Shown one piece after another: positions 1-12,323 of a stretch of 64,000 nucleotides of DNA (position 1 is its first letter; every line of letters starts with the position of its first letter). The stretch covers positions 1,481,789 to 1,545,788 of the forward strand of contig NW_006763142.1 in assembly GCF_000264905.1 (NCBI RefSeq), in the 5' to 3' direction. The position numbers and the translations under genes were made by a program. The stretch comes from Stereum hirsutum FP-91666 SS1. Its lineage: Eukaryota; Basidiomycota; Agaricomycetes; Russulales; Stereaceae. The notes below the pieces were generated by a model, which was not told where the DNA came from, did not search any database, and saw only the letters and a program-made list of their open reading frames with translations.

Positions 1-53
1 GTTGACCCTTTCCCATGACGTCGTTGAGTATTGAATGAGTATGTATCTTGGTA

Positions 54-3000
54 GAGTCACTGCGCTATCACTGGAAGCCTTCATTGTTCGCCTGTATCGA
101 GAGAAGAATAAAGCTGGCTTCTTGAAAGCTTTCACCGACCAACCTGAACACATTACGTCTGGTCTATCGCCACTCAAGAATATAATGAAAGAACTTCAAC
201 TTCGAAGCGTGCATATCTATCCACGGTAAGTATATACGCCTTCCCTTTTCTTAGGCAGAGTGTTCACGATGTGCGGTTCGTGCAGGTTTCACGCGGACGT
301 GAAAGACTCCCTCGAAAAGAAACGCGTAGATGTCGTAGAGTTATATCAACCTATGACAGAGCTCATGAGCGACATCCACCACGCTATAGTACAATGCATG
401 ACCAGCACCGTGGCTGAGCTCAAGCGCTCCAATACTCACGTTTGTCCCTCTTTACTTCAAACAACCTTACGACTGGGCTGACCTTATGATAGATGGATCT
501 GGACGACCTGAATGTCGAAAACGCATACTTCCGCTCCTTCGACGCCATCGTCCGTCGCCAACTCGATCCCGTCTGGCATAAAGTGGGACCACGGACAAAA
601 CAGCTCGTCAGTGATCTAGCCACTCTTCGCCGATTATTAACGTATGTCCCACCAACACCTTCTCAACTTTACCCGGACCGTCAAATTGTCAATGTTGAAC
701 TGATTATTTCATTCGTGCGCCTTACTAACAGGTACCTCCTGACGTACGACCCTCTCGCCTTTCATTCATACCTCGAAACCATCATCGCTTCCAACTCCAT
801 ATCCGCCGCCGGTAACGCACGGCACAACCAATCGCCATGGCTCCTCACCGACGCAGCGCATATCATCTTTTCTAGCGCGAAACGCCGATGTTACACGCTT
901 GATCAGACCACATCCTCGTCCGCAAATGCATCTCCACAGCCGCGGGTGGAAGATGAGCTGGACGACGAAGAGGGGTGGAATGCCCTTGATGAGATGGAAT
1001 TTGGGAGGCTGAATCAGACTGATAATGTGCGTGGAGCAAAGGGCAAGGGAAAGGCGAAGAGGCCAAGGTGGCTGCCGAAGGGGATGGAGCCTGTGCTTGA
1101 GGAGCTGCCGAAGTGGAATCTTTTGGCCGACGTTTTGAAGGAAATTGAGGATGAGATTATGAGGCAGGAATCGCTCAGTTCCGGTAGGCTCCCTCATTTT
1201 CCTCCCTCGTCGCAATCGCTGATGGCGTTCGTGTTTCGTTGCACCTGGTTGTAGCCGCGAGAGGAACGAACACCGTCCTCGTCATGACCTCGTCCACGCA
1301 TACTGCGAATACGGTGTCTGAGTTTCTTTCACGCCTGGATCCGGAAGCCGAACCAGGCGCGCAGGGACGAAGTATGTTAGAGGAGAAATTGAGGCTCTAT
1401 CTATGGTGGAAGTCCAAGCTGTCGAGCGAGAAGAAGCGAGATGGTGTCAGGCCCGGGTTCTCTGCGCCACGTAACGATAACTGGGATCAGAGACAAGGTG
1501 GCGAGGGTGAAATTAGTGAGGCGTTGAGGAGGAAGGATAGCGAGAGGAGGGAGAGACAGGCGGGGAGGAGGAGAGTAAGGGGAGGAGCTGTCACTGGGGC
1601 GGAGAGTACGAGGGATAAGGGAAAGGAGAGGGAGAGGGATGCGAGTATGACTATGGGGGAGGAGGTTATGAGGGACGAGGCGGAGAGTATCGCGGACTTG
1701 TGAGTGCAGAATAGTCTCTTTCATTGGTCCGTTCGCAGGCTGACATCGCGCCACCTCCCAGCCTTGCCACCCAAAATCCTCTCACTAGTGATGCTCCTGG
1801 GCTTTCAAATTCCAGCCCGCTGGCTACCGCCGACGAAGATCGCGACCTCGCACTCGCACTCGCACTGTCGGAAGAGGACCCCGTGGCCTTTTTGGTCATG
1901 CAGTCCGAGTTCAATGACTTTTACGGGCTGGTGCCGCCACCACAGGCTGTACTCGTGCGAGCGTACTCCGACGACGGAGATGATAGGATGCTGGCAGAAA
2001 TACAGCCTAGGTTCATCGTCATGTTCGAACCGAACCAGGACTTCGTTCGACGCATTGAGGTGTGTCTCTTATTCGTCGCTTGTCCGTTTGGAGTCGTCCT
2101 GACTGTCTTTGCCTTGACGACAGGTCTATCGAAGCTCGAATCCGGGATTGGCTGTAAGAGTGTATTTCATGCTCTATCAAACGAGCTGTGAAGAGCATAA
2201 GTATTTGGCTGGTTTGAGGAAGGAGAAGGATTCTTTCGAGAATTTGATCAAGGAGCGTGGCGTAAGTTTATTTACTGTCTCCATACTTGTGCTATTTACG
2301 ACTGACATATCATCACATAGTCAATGTTGCTCCCTATCTTTGAGGACCAACGGGCCGGAACAGACGTAGGAGAAGCTTTGATCAAGACGATCTCTTCTCG
2401 TGTGGCAGGGGGCAGGAAAGAGGTCTCCACCGAGCCTCCACGGGTGAGCATCTTTGTCTAGTCTTGGTCGTTATTGCCACTGAGTATGCTTCGAAAGGTC
2501 ATCGTGGATATGCGCGAGTTCCGCTCAACCTTACCGTCGCTACTACATGCATCACAAATTGTCGTCATTCCCGCTACTTTGACCGTAGGCGATTATGTCT
2601 TGACGCCTGATATCTGTGTTGAACGCAAGAGCATACCCGATCTCGTGTCGAGTTTCAATAGCGGTCGTTTGTGAGTGCTCTAATTTGCCATGTAGACCTC
2701 GACTGATATGGAACTGTCCAGGTATACACAATGCGAACTCATGTCCGTGCACTACAAGCAGCCCATCCTGCTCATCGAGTTCGAAGAACACAAATCCTTC
2801 TCTCTCGAGGTTTGTCATGCATTCACCACCAGTAATTCCCTCTTCTAATGCCAAATCAAGATCGTCCAAGACATGAAATCGTATGTGAAACCCACAGCAA
2901 AATATCCCGCCAAAAAACTAGGCGGTGCCCAACCAGAAGGCTTCGCCTCGGGTCTACCGTCCATCCAATCCAAGCTTGTCCTCCTGACGCTCTCCTTCCC

Positions 3001-3337
3001 TCGCCTTCGCATCATCTGGTCCTCCTCCCCGTACGCCACCGCCTCCATCTTCAACGATCTCAAGGCCAGTATGCCCGAACCGTCTCCCGCCGCTGCTATC
3101 GCCATCGGTGCCACGGACGACCCAGATGCCGGGAAGGGGGTGAACCAGGCTGCAGAGGATTTGTTGAGGACCATTCCCGGAGTGACGGCGAAGAACGTAA
3201 AGTTTGTGGCGGGGAGGGTGGGCAGTGTAAGGGGGCTGTGTGACATGGGGAGAGAGGAGGTGGAGGAATTGTTCGGGAAGGAGCCAGGGAAGAAGTGTTG
3301 GGAGTTTTTGCATTGGGGGGAAAGGGGAAGAAGATGA
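54..3337 (+). CDS. RAD1: XPF/Rad1-family DNA repair endonuclease, 5' end missing
   Basis: Catalytic subunit of the structure-specific nuclease that cuts 5' of DNA lesions in nucleotide excision repair and acts in recombination, paired with ERCC1/Rad10 in the nucleus. The window starts inside the helicase-like part; the first readable exon opens after an acceptor near 53. Visible in order: helicase-like segments ([44 protein letters not shown]), a low-complexity charged linker, then the ERCC4 nuclease core with [13 protein letters not shown] and ERKSIPDL (2498-2670), followed by a C-terminal tandem helix-hairpin-helix region ([20 protein letters not shown]). Approximate exons: 54-225, 286-439, 493-641, 732-1183, 1255-1699, 1739-2058, 2125-2260, 2322-2443, 2498-2670, 2722-2809, 2861-3337. 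The 1699/1739 junction does not join in frame as I read it, so that border is uncertain. The family assignment is firm. Confidence 0.93.
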
Positions 3338-4298
3338 AGGCGCTCGAAGGTGTTCATGTGCGTGTGTTCTGTATGTATACGTCGTCGTTCAGATCAATTC
3401 ACTTGTTGATCACCTCTCGTGCCGCTCTCTAGTGCCATGGGTGACTTGTTTATATATGCCCTTCATCTCAGCTTCAGCGTAGCCGATCCTTGCCACGAGC
3501 TCGCCTCGTTACTGAAAGACTGATATTCATTCTGGTGGAAGAAAGAGTGTATATCATGTTTTGTTGGTGGCGGGATGCAGGGTGGCGCAGCAGAATGAGG
3601 GACTCTTGAGCGCGGATCGAATGGTGCTTTATAAAATCTTCAAGTTTCTCTGGGTTTGAAAATGTGTTTCATCTAACTACCAGGGCGAACATCAAGCTCG
3701 AATTACTTGGTTGTCGTGTCGAGTGAGAAGTATCGTTCGGGTCGCTACCGTGACAAAGAAGCCACAGCCCTCAGATGAACGCCACACTATTCGGTATTTG
3801 CCGCATCTTCTATCCTCGAAATTTGACCCTTTCAGCTGATACCACCATTGTCTTCACTGGTTGTAATAGGTTACGTGTGACAACAGAAAAGTATACTGCC
3901 ACGCCCTGTTATAACCAATCCTTTTGCCTTGTATATGTACTACTTTCTTGATCGCTTCTCTATATTGCGAATTCAGGCATGGATATCGATCATGTTGACT
4001 CAACCTCACTCCTCATGACTTGACCCGCCTTTTGCGGCTCCTTTCGAGTCAAACACGGTAGGCAGAAGCAGTGTATTTGGTTGCAACGAGGTTCTAGCAC
4101 CCTGCCATCATCTAGATATAGCAGCCTTTGACACTAACAAGGAATGTTGGCACGGAACAACAGTGACTCCGAGTCGGGCGCTTTGTAGCGGCGCACTGCC
4201 TATTGTTCCACATATATAAACCCGCTGTAGAAGACGTTTTTCACCCTATCCCCTTCACACCCGCCACCACTACCACAATATTCGTCTCACGCCGCTCA
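3338..4298. other. Intergenic region between RAD1 homologue and AAA+ gene
   Basis: No convincing coding segment on either strand. It contains the RAD1 homologue's 3' flank and the promoter of the next gene, whose TATA box lies at 4213-4220. Confidence 0.6.
4213..4220 (+). promoter_or_regulatory. TATA box of the AAA+ ATPase gene
   Basis: TATATAAA lies 79 bp before the ATG at 4299. It argues against using the upstream in-frame start at 4203, because the box falls inside that extension. Confidence 0.6.
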
Positions 4299-7200
4299 AT
4301 GACACAAGAGACGACCACTACGGTCGCAGCAGAGGCCCCCAGCCCTGTAGTATCCGCTATGGACCCGTTCAGAGTACTGCCACTGCTCCTCACCCGGATT
4401 CTTTTGTTCTTTGTCAAATGGATCAACCCTCTTGCTCTGGAACACGACTCTGACGCCACAGATTCAGGCTCCGAAAGCACTAGCTCTGACGAGAAGAACG
4501 AGAAGAGCAACGAGGAAAAGGCGAAGGAACTCGACGAGTCGAAGACACAGAAACCGTGTGGAGAGTACCTCAAGCGGTGGCAATTATGGTTAGTAGACTC
4601 CCTGAGTTTACATTCTCGTCTCCATACCCCGCTATGATATGCGGAAATCAAGAAAAGCATTCGTCCGTCTCGTTGACCCGCTGACACATATACATTCGTT
4701 TTTAGGAGCCGCTTTGATGAGGAATGGGAACCTTATGATCCCTCGGGCGCTAAGCCCGAGGAGAAAGTTGAAGGAAAATACTACTTCCATGTCATTGAAC
4801 GATTCAAGACGCCTTACAGTATGTTTCCCTCACCTGGGTATACCCCTTGTCCATGTTTTCTAGTTCTAAATACTGTCTTTATCTCGTAGCACCGGCCAGC
4901 ATATGGCTAAGCGACTTCAGCGACATTCTCTCAGCTCTTCTACAGTATGTCCAATTCGATGAAATTATATATATGCTTGATATAATTGGTGCTGCCTTTT
5001 CAGGGCTACGATCGGTGGTGATTTCTACTGGGAACCCCAAGTCACGCCAGACCAGTTCTTTGAACACCTTAAGAAGCTTCGCTCATGTGTATCTGTCGCA
5101 CGCAAGGCCTTGACCTTAGACAATCTGGACGACCTAGATGAACACGAAGAAGAAATTATGAAAGGTTTCGGACGTGACCCGGACCTTGAGGGTCTGTCTC
5201 CCTAAATTCTCGTCCTCTTTAAACCCATCGGCACTCACTCGTACACATCCTATATTCAGAAAGCAAAGAGGATAGGAGAGCATATCTCGAGGATCTAATC
5301 AAGCAACTTGAGTACCTTCTCGCTTTCGTCGAGAAGGAGTTCCAGCCCACGTTGGTACTTTTTCCCTTCCCACATCTTGTAGAGGTTGACTTCTTGCCCT
5401 TGTCTACAACAGTGCAGACCGCCTCACACTCGCCGTTTCCCATGGACGTATCTCCTACGATCTGCTCATGTACTTCTTTCTCCCGGGTGATGATCTCCTG
5501 ACAATCGACATGGACGATAATGGGAGGTCCGATAACCAGCCTGTGAGTTTCCATCTTCGTACCCCATGAAATGTTCTCAACGGCACACCTACATATCCTC
5601 AGCTTGCCTTCACCCTTCACGAGCGCGGTTACGACTGTTTGTAAGTATATTCTCCATTCAAGGTTCATCCAGACATCTGGACTCACTTCCCTCGTGTCAT
5701 TCCCATTACAGCGACAAGATCGGCAAAGCCTTCTACCTCCAAGGCTACGGCGTCGAATGGGACGGTGCGGAATACGTACGGTATTCCCTCCGACGACTTA
5801 TTCCCAAATTTCAAGGCACAAAGAACATCAATGAGCTGATGTGCTCAGTATTGACGGATGAAAAGAAGATCTTGCTGCAGGCCAGAGGAATGCTGTATGC
5901 TTCATTATCTGGGATTCACTATAAGACCTGTGAGTTCGTTGCCCGCAATGATTCGGCATCGACTTCTTTATTCTTACCATCTCTTGACTGACTCGTAGAC
6001 CGGAACAAACGCGTAATGATCGACAGAAGAGCATTTGACGACCCAGACGGCTATCTCCTCGACCCGTACGTTCTTTCTCTTTTTTCCCTGCCTGTTTTTT
6101 GTTGACACTCGTAATCCGTAACCATTTCCTCAACATAGAGATCAAACAGTCCCGGAAGTCGAGCAGTCGCGGCTGCACCTCCTTGCACCCCACGTTTACG
6201 GTTTCAACCTTGGGTCCAAGGTAGGTGTTCTCCTTTTCTGTCGTACCATCACGCTTCTCACTAGACATCCTCAGAAATGGATGACTTTCATTGTAACTGA
6301 GCTTAAGGACGTTGTTTTCGATGAGGATGCCTGGGAACATCTCGTTCTTGAGCAGAAGACCAAGGTGCACTACAACGTGACCAGTCCGTTCGTATGGTGT
6401 ACTCAATATGCGTTTGGCACTACAGGATTTGATCAGAGCCCTCGTTGAGGTCAGCCGGAACTCCAACTCGAACAAGAAGATCATCTCGGACGTCATCTCG
6501 GGCAAGGGCGGTGGTCTCGTACGTCTGTTTCTACCTCCCCATACCTGCTGTGCATATCTGTCGCCGGCCACAGTATTCTTACCATCATGTTTGGTATCTG
6601 GGTTATCCTTGACTAGATTTCAGTTCTTCACGGCCCTCCAGGAACAGGAAAGACGCTCACCGCGGAAGGCGTGGCTGAGCTTCTGAAGAGGCCTCTGTAT
6701 ATGGTCGGTGCCACGGAGCTGTCGCTGACGCCGCACGAGATGGAGAGAAGTCTCAAGGGCGTTCTGAGCGTGCGTGCTTTATCCGTGTCCTCACAAATTA
6801 CGACTCATACTGATTTGTATATGGGCGGAACGTAGTTGGCCACTGCATGGGATGCGGTTCTCCTCGTCGATGAGGCAGACGTGTTCCTCGAGGCCAGGAG
6901 TTTGCATGAGGTACATCTATTCTCTTGTTCAGTCGGGAAGAGCAGTGGCTGAATTCGCGTTATTTCTTTAGTTGGATAGGAACGCCCTCGTCTCCGTAGC
7001 GCTCCGCGTTTTGGAGTATCACAAAGGCGTCCTCTTTCTCACGACCAACCGCATATCTTCGTTCGACGATGCTTTCCTCTCAAGGTTCTCTATTGGTACG
7101 TCTCCGTTCCTGACCTTCACAGGAAAATCTAGCTTCGTTCCTTTACCTCCTGTCCCCGTTCCTCGTTGTATTCTCCCCTCGGGCTCGTTTACTAACACGT

Positions 7201-8618
7201 GAAATACCGTTTATCTCAGCTATCAAGTACCCGCCACTCGAGAAGGACCGGAGACTCATCGTCTGGAGACGGTTCTTCGAGCTCGCGGGCTGTTCGGTTG
7301 ACCATGAATCTGAGCGGGTAACGGAGGCCGATTTGGACTGGTTGGCTAGTAAGCCGTTCAACGGTGCGTGTTCGTGTGCCTCTTTCACACCGATATCCAA
7401 CGTCTCTAGTACTTGGATACTGGTGCGTCTTGTTCGTTGGTGGTTGTTAACTCATTATCCCGATTTCTTCCCTCTGATTTCAACTGGGTCCCAAATCTAT
7501 TCGGTCTCTTTCTCTTCCGACTTCGGTATCGCCTATACTATAACACGCCGGCTTGCGTCCATCGGCATGGTATCTCGCACTGCAACTTTATCGTGGATTC
7601 TGCTCTCCTCCGATCGTCGACGCCACTTGTGCCTCCCGATGTCTCCATCTCCCCTTCCTGTCGTCCATATACGGTCCCCCCCCCCNNNNNNNNNNNNNNN
7701 NNNNNNNNNNNNNNNNNNNNNNNNNNNNNNNNNNNNNNNNNNNNNNNNNNNNNNNNNNNNNNNNNNNNNNNNNNNNNNNNNNNNNNNNNNNNNNNNNNNN
7801 NNNNNNNNNNNNNNNNNNNNNNNNNNNNNNNNNNNNNNNNNNNNNNNNNNNNNNNNNNNNNNNNNNNNNNNNNNNNNNNNNNNNNNNNNNNNNNNNNNNN
7901 NNNNNNNNNNNNNNNNNNNNNNNNNNNNNNNNNNNNNNNNNNNNNNNNNNNNNNNNNNNNNNNNNNNNNNNNNNNNNNNNNNNNNNNNNNNNNNNNNNNN
8001 NNNNNNNNNNNNNNNNNNNNNNNNNNNNNNNNNNNNNNNNNNNNNNNNNNNNNNNNNNNNNNNNNNNNNNNNNNNNNNNNNNNNNNNNNNNNNNNNNNNN
8101 NNNNNNNNNNNNNNNNNNNNNNNNNNNNNNNNNNNNNNNNNNNNNNNNNNNNNNNNNNNNNNNNNNNNNNNNNNNNNNNNNNNNNNNNNNNNNNNNNNNN
8201 NNNNNNNNNNNNNNNNNNNNNNNNNNNNNNNNNCCCCGGCCCGGTAATTACACCACCTACAGGCCGCACGGTCAAGAACCTAGTGCGTACAGCTCAAAGC
8301 CTCGCCCTGTCAAGGTATGCACCACGTTACTACCTCCACCCTTCATACCATCACCACATCCGTCCTGTCTCCTCAAAATTGGCATCGACCTACAATTCGA
8401 GTATCTTCTCGTCCATTCGCAAATCCGTGTCCTAGCTCATTTCACTTCCCGGATCATATTCTTGAGTCTTTCTTGGGATTATATTTGCTGACAGAAGGTA
8501 TCGACATTCCAGGAACGAGTCTCTATCAGCGGACCATGTCAGAACGGTTGTCGAGGTCCAAGAAAAGTTCCTCTCCGAGTTTGCACAGATTTCTAGTGAA
8601 ACCGTGGCGACAGCGTGA
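4299..8618 (+). CDS. Fungal AAA+ ATPase (DUF7025-type N-terminal region plus AAA core)
   Basis: ATP-driven AAA+ protein of a family common in filamentous fungi; its substrate is unknown. The N-terminus (from MTQETTTT) is acidic and low-complexity. The middle region resembles the family's long N-terminal domain (for example FLPGDDLLTIDMDD, KAFYLQGYGVEWDGAEY). The ATPase core has Walker A GPPGTGKT near 6636, Walker B LLVDEADV near 6860 and sensor-1 TTN near 7040. The C-terminal lid reads KPFNG|RTVKNLVRTAQSLAL, continuing NESLSADHVRTVVE to the stop at 8616-8618. About 15 exons are separated by introns of mostly 50-70 bp. One intron (7364-8262) is about 900 bp and holds the assembly gap, but the lid reads straight across it (aac g + gc cgc acg), so no coding sequence needs to be missing. 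The last intron is 8315-8512. Confidence 0.85.
7686..8233. other. Assembly gap (548 N)
   Basis: A run of N preceded by ten C residues (7676-7685) and followed by CCCC. It lies inside an intron of the AAA+ gene. Its true length and content cannot be known from this window. Confidence 0.99.
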
Positions 8619-10041
8619 GAGCCCATTGGTCCACGGATTGTGCACTGGGTGAAGAGCAAGGAGAGTGTACGCTCAACTCAAACTTGACGTCTCATTTGCC
8701 GCGGCGGGATGTCTAGTATTCGTATTGTAGATATGGTACACTGCGTTGTTGTATTGATGGGAGGTGTCATGTATAGATGGAAGACCGCATGTCTCTAAAT
8801 AGTATTGCTGACTTCTCGCCCGACGCCGACCTTGGCGAGGACAAGTCTTGGACACAATGAAATGGTTCCAGGTACACATCTGTGCGGTTTGCTGTGTGGC
8901 TTCATGGTACTAGATAGCTCCCGAGGTCCAGGGGCATATGTCTACCATACGGTTTGGTTACTGAGGCTTATCCGCCTCCACTCGAAGATTTCAAGTTCGG
9001 TGAGGTTCTGAGCCTCTACATTCCGAATTGTGCATCCCATGTAATAGAGAGCCAGATCTACACACAAATATTCATTTCTGCCGTCCTCAACGTCCCAGGA
9101 ACTGGTGCAGAGCAGGCCCCCTCAGTCTGCCCACCTGAGTCACATCCGTAACAAACCGCACGCGTGGCTGAGGGCCTTACGCCGGCGGTAGCCGTCAAAC
9201 TCTGCCAGTGCCTGATTGGGCCGATCGGTATTTAGAGCTTTGGTCCCGAAGTTGTAGCCCATTGTCCCGGTTCTGATGCCGCCGTCCGTCCTTGCTCTTC
9301 CAGTATCATGTTACTCGTCGTATTTGCGTCGTATGGGTGTAACCTCTGGTGCTCGTTTGGCAAGTTTGCGGTTATTTAGACAGACTTGTTCCCGACATAG
9401 TTGACTCCGATCAAACTGCGGGATAGGAGTGACTCTGGTAAGCCGTTCTCAGAGCTGGTAATTTCTGAGTCGTTTGTTCCTTTGGGAAGATGTTGATTTC
9501 GACGAGACACGTTCGTTAAGTGACTACTTATGCGTTATCTGCTGTAGCCATCTATCCGTCTAATTAGGCTATTCCTCGACAAGGAATTCTTTCCCGAGCC
9601 ATCCACTGTCCCTCTTCGTCCTCCTCCTATCCGGCCTGATCGACCCTGTCGTTCGACCAGCCTCTCCTAAGGTCAATCCGGGACTTTCCCGCGACTTCCC
9701 TTGGATCCAAGCAAACCCGCTCCTAAATATCTCAGCTCCGATCGGCATGGATTTTCAGAAAAAGGAGGGTTCAGAGCTTGAAATGGGTTAGTCGGTTTCG
9801 GATGCCTAAAAGCTTCTAGTTGTAGAGTCATATCAAATCGCACTGTCGTCCTTCAAATGATACACCCCCCTCGAGATTTTACGTGCCTCTCTTGGGTAAC
9901 ACCCACCACCGTCTCACCGCGACCATCTGTTCAATCCTCACCTCTGTGTGATCATCCTCTTTCGCTTCTCTACACTCGTTTGAGTCATCCGCGGACTTGC
10001 TGAGCACAAGCGACTGGCTTTGCCGCCAAATCTTTGTCGAC
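8619..10041. other. Intergenic region, AAA+ gene to receptor gene
   Basis: About 1.4 kb with only short shadow frames. I see no recognisable gene, tRNA or repeat. Confidence 0.5.
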
Positions 10042-11819
10042 ATGTACTCCTCAAGGATACAGCCAGCGCAGATCCTGGCGCGCGATTTTGTCTACACAGC
10101 CGAACGTGCCAAGATCGTCCTCTGGGTATCCATCGCACCGACAATTGCTGCATTGATAGGATCTCTGGTTGTTCTGGCGCTTGCGTTCTTGATATGGTTG
10201 AGGCCAGTGTCGAGGAAGTCGTTGCAGAGGCAGAGCTTGCAGATGCTTCTGTGGGTCCAGGTGATGAGTTTGATATACAACGCGACGTTCCTGTGAGTCC
10301 TCTTTTGGAACGACAGATAGTGCTTGGGCTGACTGCGAGGGTTTGCATCGTCTGAAGAGGAGAAGTGTTGATTACGGGCCCCACGCCGTGGTGTAACGTC
10401 GTGATTATTTTCACTCTCTTTGCAAGTAAGTAGCACCAGTGATTATCATACTGAACAATCGGCTCAACTGGTCTTCGATTTTCAGGCAATTTTATTGACT
10501 TCGTCGTCATGCTCATCCCTGTCAACCTTCAACTCGCCCTCGTACACGGTATTCGAACAGAAGGCTGGATGCGATACTATCTCATCGGCTCTTTCCTCGC
10601 CGCAGTTGCCACCGCTATCCCAGGAGGTACTCCCTCTTATACTCCGTTCTGTTTGATTGTGTATTTAATTCTCACTTCGCGCCTCTAGCCGTCAAGGACG
10701 TCTGGGGCTGGGATCCTCTCTCCCTCATCTGTTGGATCTCCATCACAGATATCAGAGAACGTAATTCCTGGGAAGTAGGATCTTTCTATGCCTGGCTCAT
10801 CACTAGCATGGTCATCGCAACATTTTCCACCCTCGTCGTCATCGTTCACCTGGCTCGCTATGCGTATAGACGGGATAGGAAGTTCAGCTTGACGGGCGGG
10901 ACCGGAAGTAGCAGTGGCGCAATTGTGAGGGCGTTGTCATGGAGGATCACGCTGTATCCTTTCATCTTGAGTACGTCCTATCTCTCTATACCCATTTTGG
11001 TCATGCACGAGTCTTAAGGGGGCTGTAATGTAGTCGTCAACAATTGCATATCTGCGGCTGCTAACTTCGCGATCTCGGGCACTGGCGGTATCGAGTCCGA
11101 GTCTACTTTCATCATCTGGTGCATGTCTCAGTTCTTCTACGGTGCACTGCCACTCTTCTATGCTCTCGTCTCCATCTTCGTCGAGTGAGTCTCTTCTCCC
11201 AATCCATGCCTTTATGTCGGTCGTATTCGATCTAACATTCTCGTCTCCTTCTCGCTGCATACATGACTCACCCATCACGTTCAACTCCAGTCCTTCATTT
11301 TCTCGTGCCGTCCGAGATCTTGTCACCGGTCGTGCACCAACAAATTCATGGTCCCAATCCGTCGAAATGTCCACTCACCGTCGTGCCACAACTATCCAAG
11401 TCGAACTCTCACGCCAAATCATCACCGATACCGGCGAAGCCCTCGACGATTACCCAATCCAAGATGTCATCGCTACCGCTACGTTCCAACTGCCAAAAAA
11501 CGCGAGAAATAGGGATGTAGAAAGAGACGGGGAGACGGATGGAGAGGGAGATGGTAAGGATAGTGGGGTTGTTGGAGAGGGAGAGAGCGAGTATGTTGTC
11601 AGTGGGATGGATGGCGAGGGTGATATGGATGAGGACGGGAAGGGCCAGAAGGTGACGAGGATTAAAATTCAGGCAGGTGTGGGAAGGGATGGGAATGCAC
11701 CGATGGGGATGTCGATGAGAGGTGGGAGGGGAGAGGCAAGAGGAGAGTTGACGGATGCGATGCAGAGGAGGATTCAGGAGGCTAGGGATAATCTGAGGGC
11801 GGATTTGAACCAGCTGTAG
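10042..11819 (+). CDS. Seven-transmembrane GPCR-like protein
   Basis: Probable plasma-membrane receptor signalling through a heterotrimeric G protein; the ligand is unknown. I count seven hydrophobic helices: IVLWVSIAPTIAALIG, MLLWVQVMSLIYNATFL, CNVVIIFTLFASNFIDFVV (ending in NLQLALVHG), YYLIGSFLAAVATAIPG, FYAWLITSMVIATFSTLVV, ITLYPFILIVVNNCISA and FIIWCMSQFFYGALPLFYA. The C-terminal tail is long, hydrophilic and rich in Asp, Glu and Gly. Exons: 10042-10292, a small exon about 10358-10422 that supplies the third helix's start and is required for frame, 10486-10626, 10689-10970, 11034-11184, 11291-11819. The layout resembles fungal Git3/cAMP-receptor-like proteins, but I cannot place it in a named class. 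The start at 10042 is the first ATG; upstream openness depends on a TTG. Confidence 0.75.
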
Positions 11820-12323
11820 ACCTTTCCTGGACGATCGTGTTTGGATTCTTTCTGTTTTTTTTTTTTTTGCTCTCGTTTTGTGGGTCGTTATCGATGATTG
11901 TTGTACTTTCTTGTACGCGGAATCTCCTGTTGTTGTTACCCGTAGTTACGCCATGTCCGTTACGTTCCATCGCCAGTGAATGCTCTGTCTACTGTAATGC
12001 TGTCTCCCAGGTATAAAAAATATCAAACTACTCAAACTCTCCAACAATACGTAGCGAATCAAACTGTCGTGCAGCATAAGCCGGTATAGAGTTGTACAAG
12101 ACCGGACGTCGACGACCTCCTGGCACCAACGCCACCTTGAGACGCCACATAACTTACACTCATCGGATACATCCGCAGATTCAAAGTCCGATGACACCGG
12201 GTCCGTGTCGCGGGTGCTGTTTGGTTTCGAACGTTGTTTCTCTTCAGCTTCTACCTAACCTTGAACCCTCCTCATTCCGAACTTGAGTTTCATTCTCACT
12301 GTTGCTTGGAACACATCACATAT
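11820..12323. other. Intergenic region with 3' UTR and promoter
   Basis: It begins with the 3' flank of the receptor gene, including a run of 13 T near 11856. It ends with the promoter of the RCC1 gene. No gene seen. Confidence 0.5.

Noticed and set aside
766..1215. Long minus-strand frame opposite the XPF gene.
   Set aside because: It is antisense to clearly conserved XPF exons and crosses their introns.
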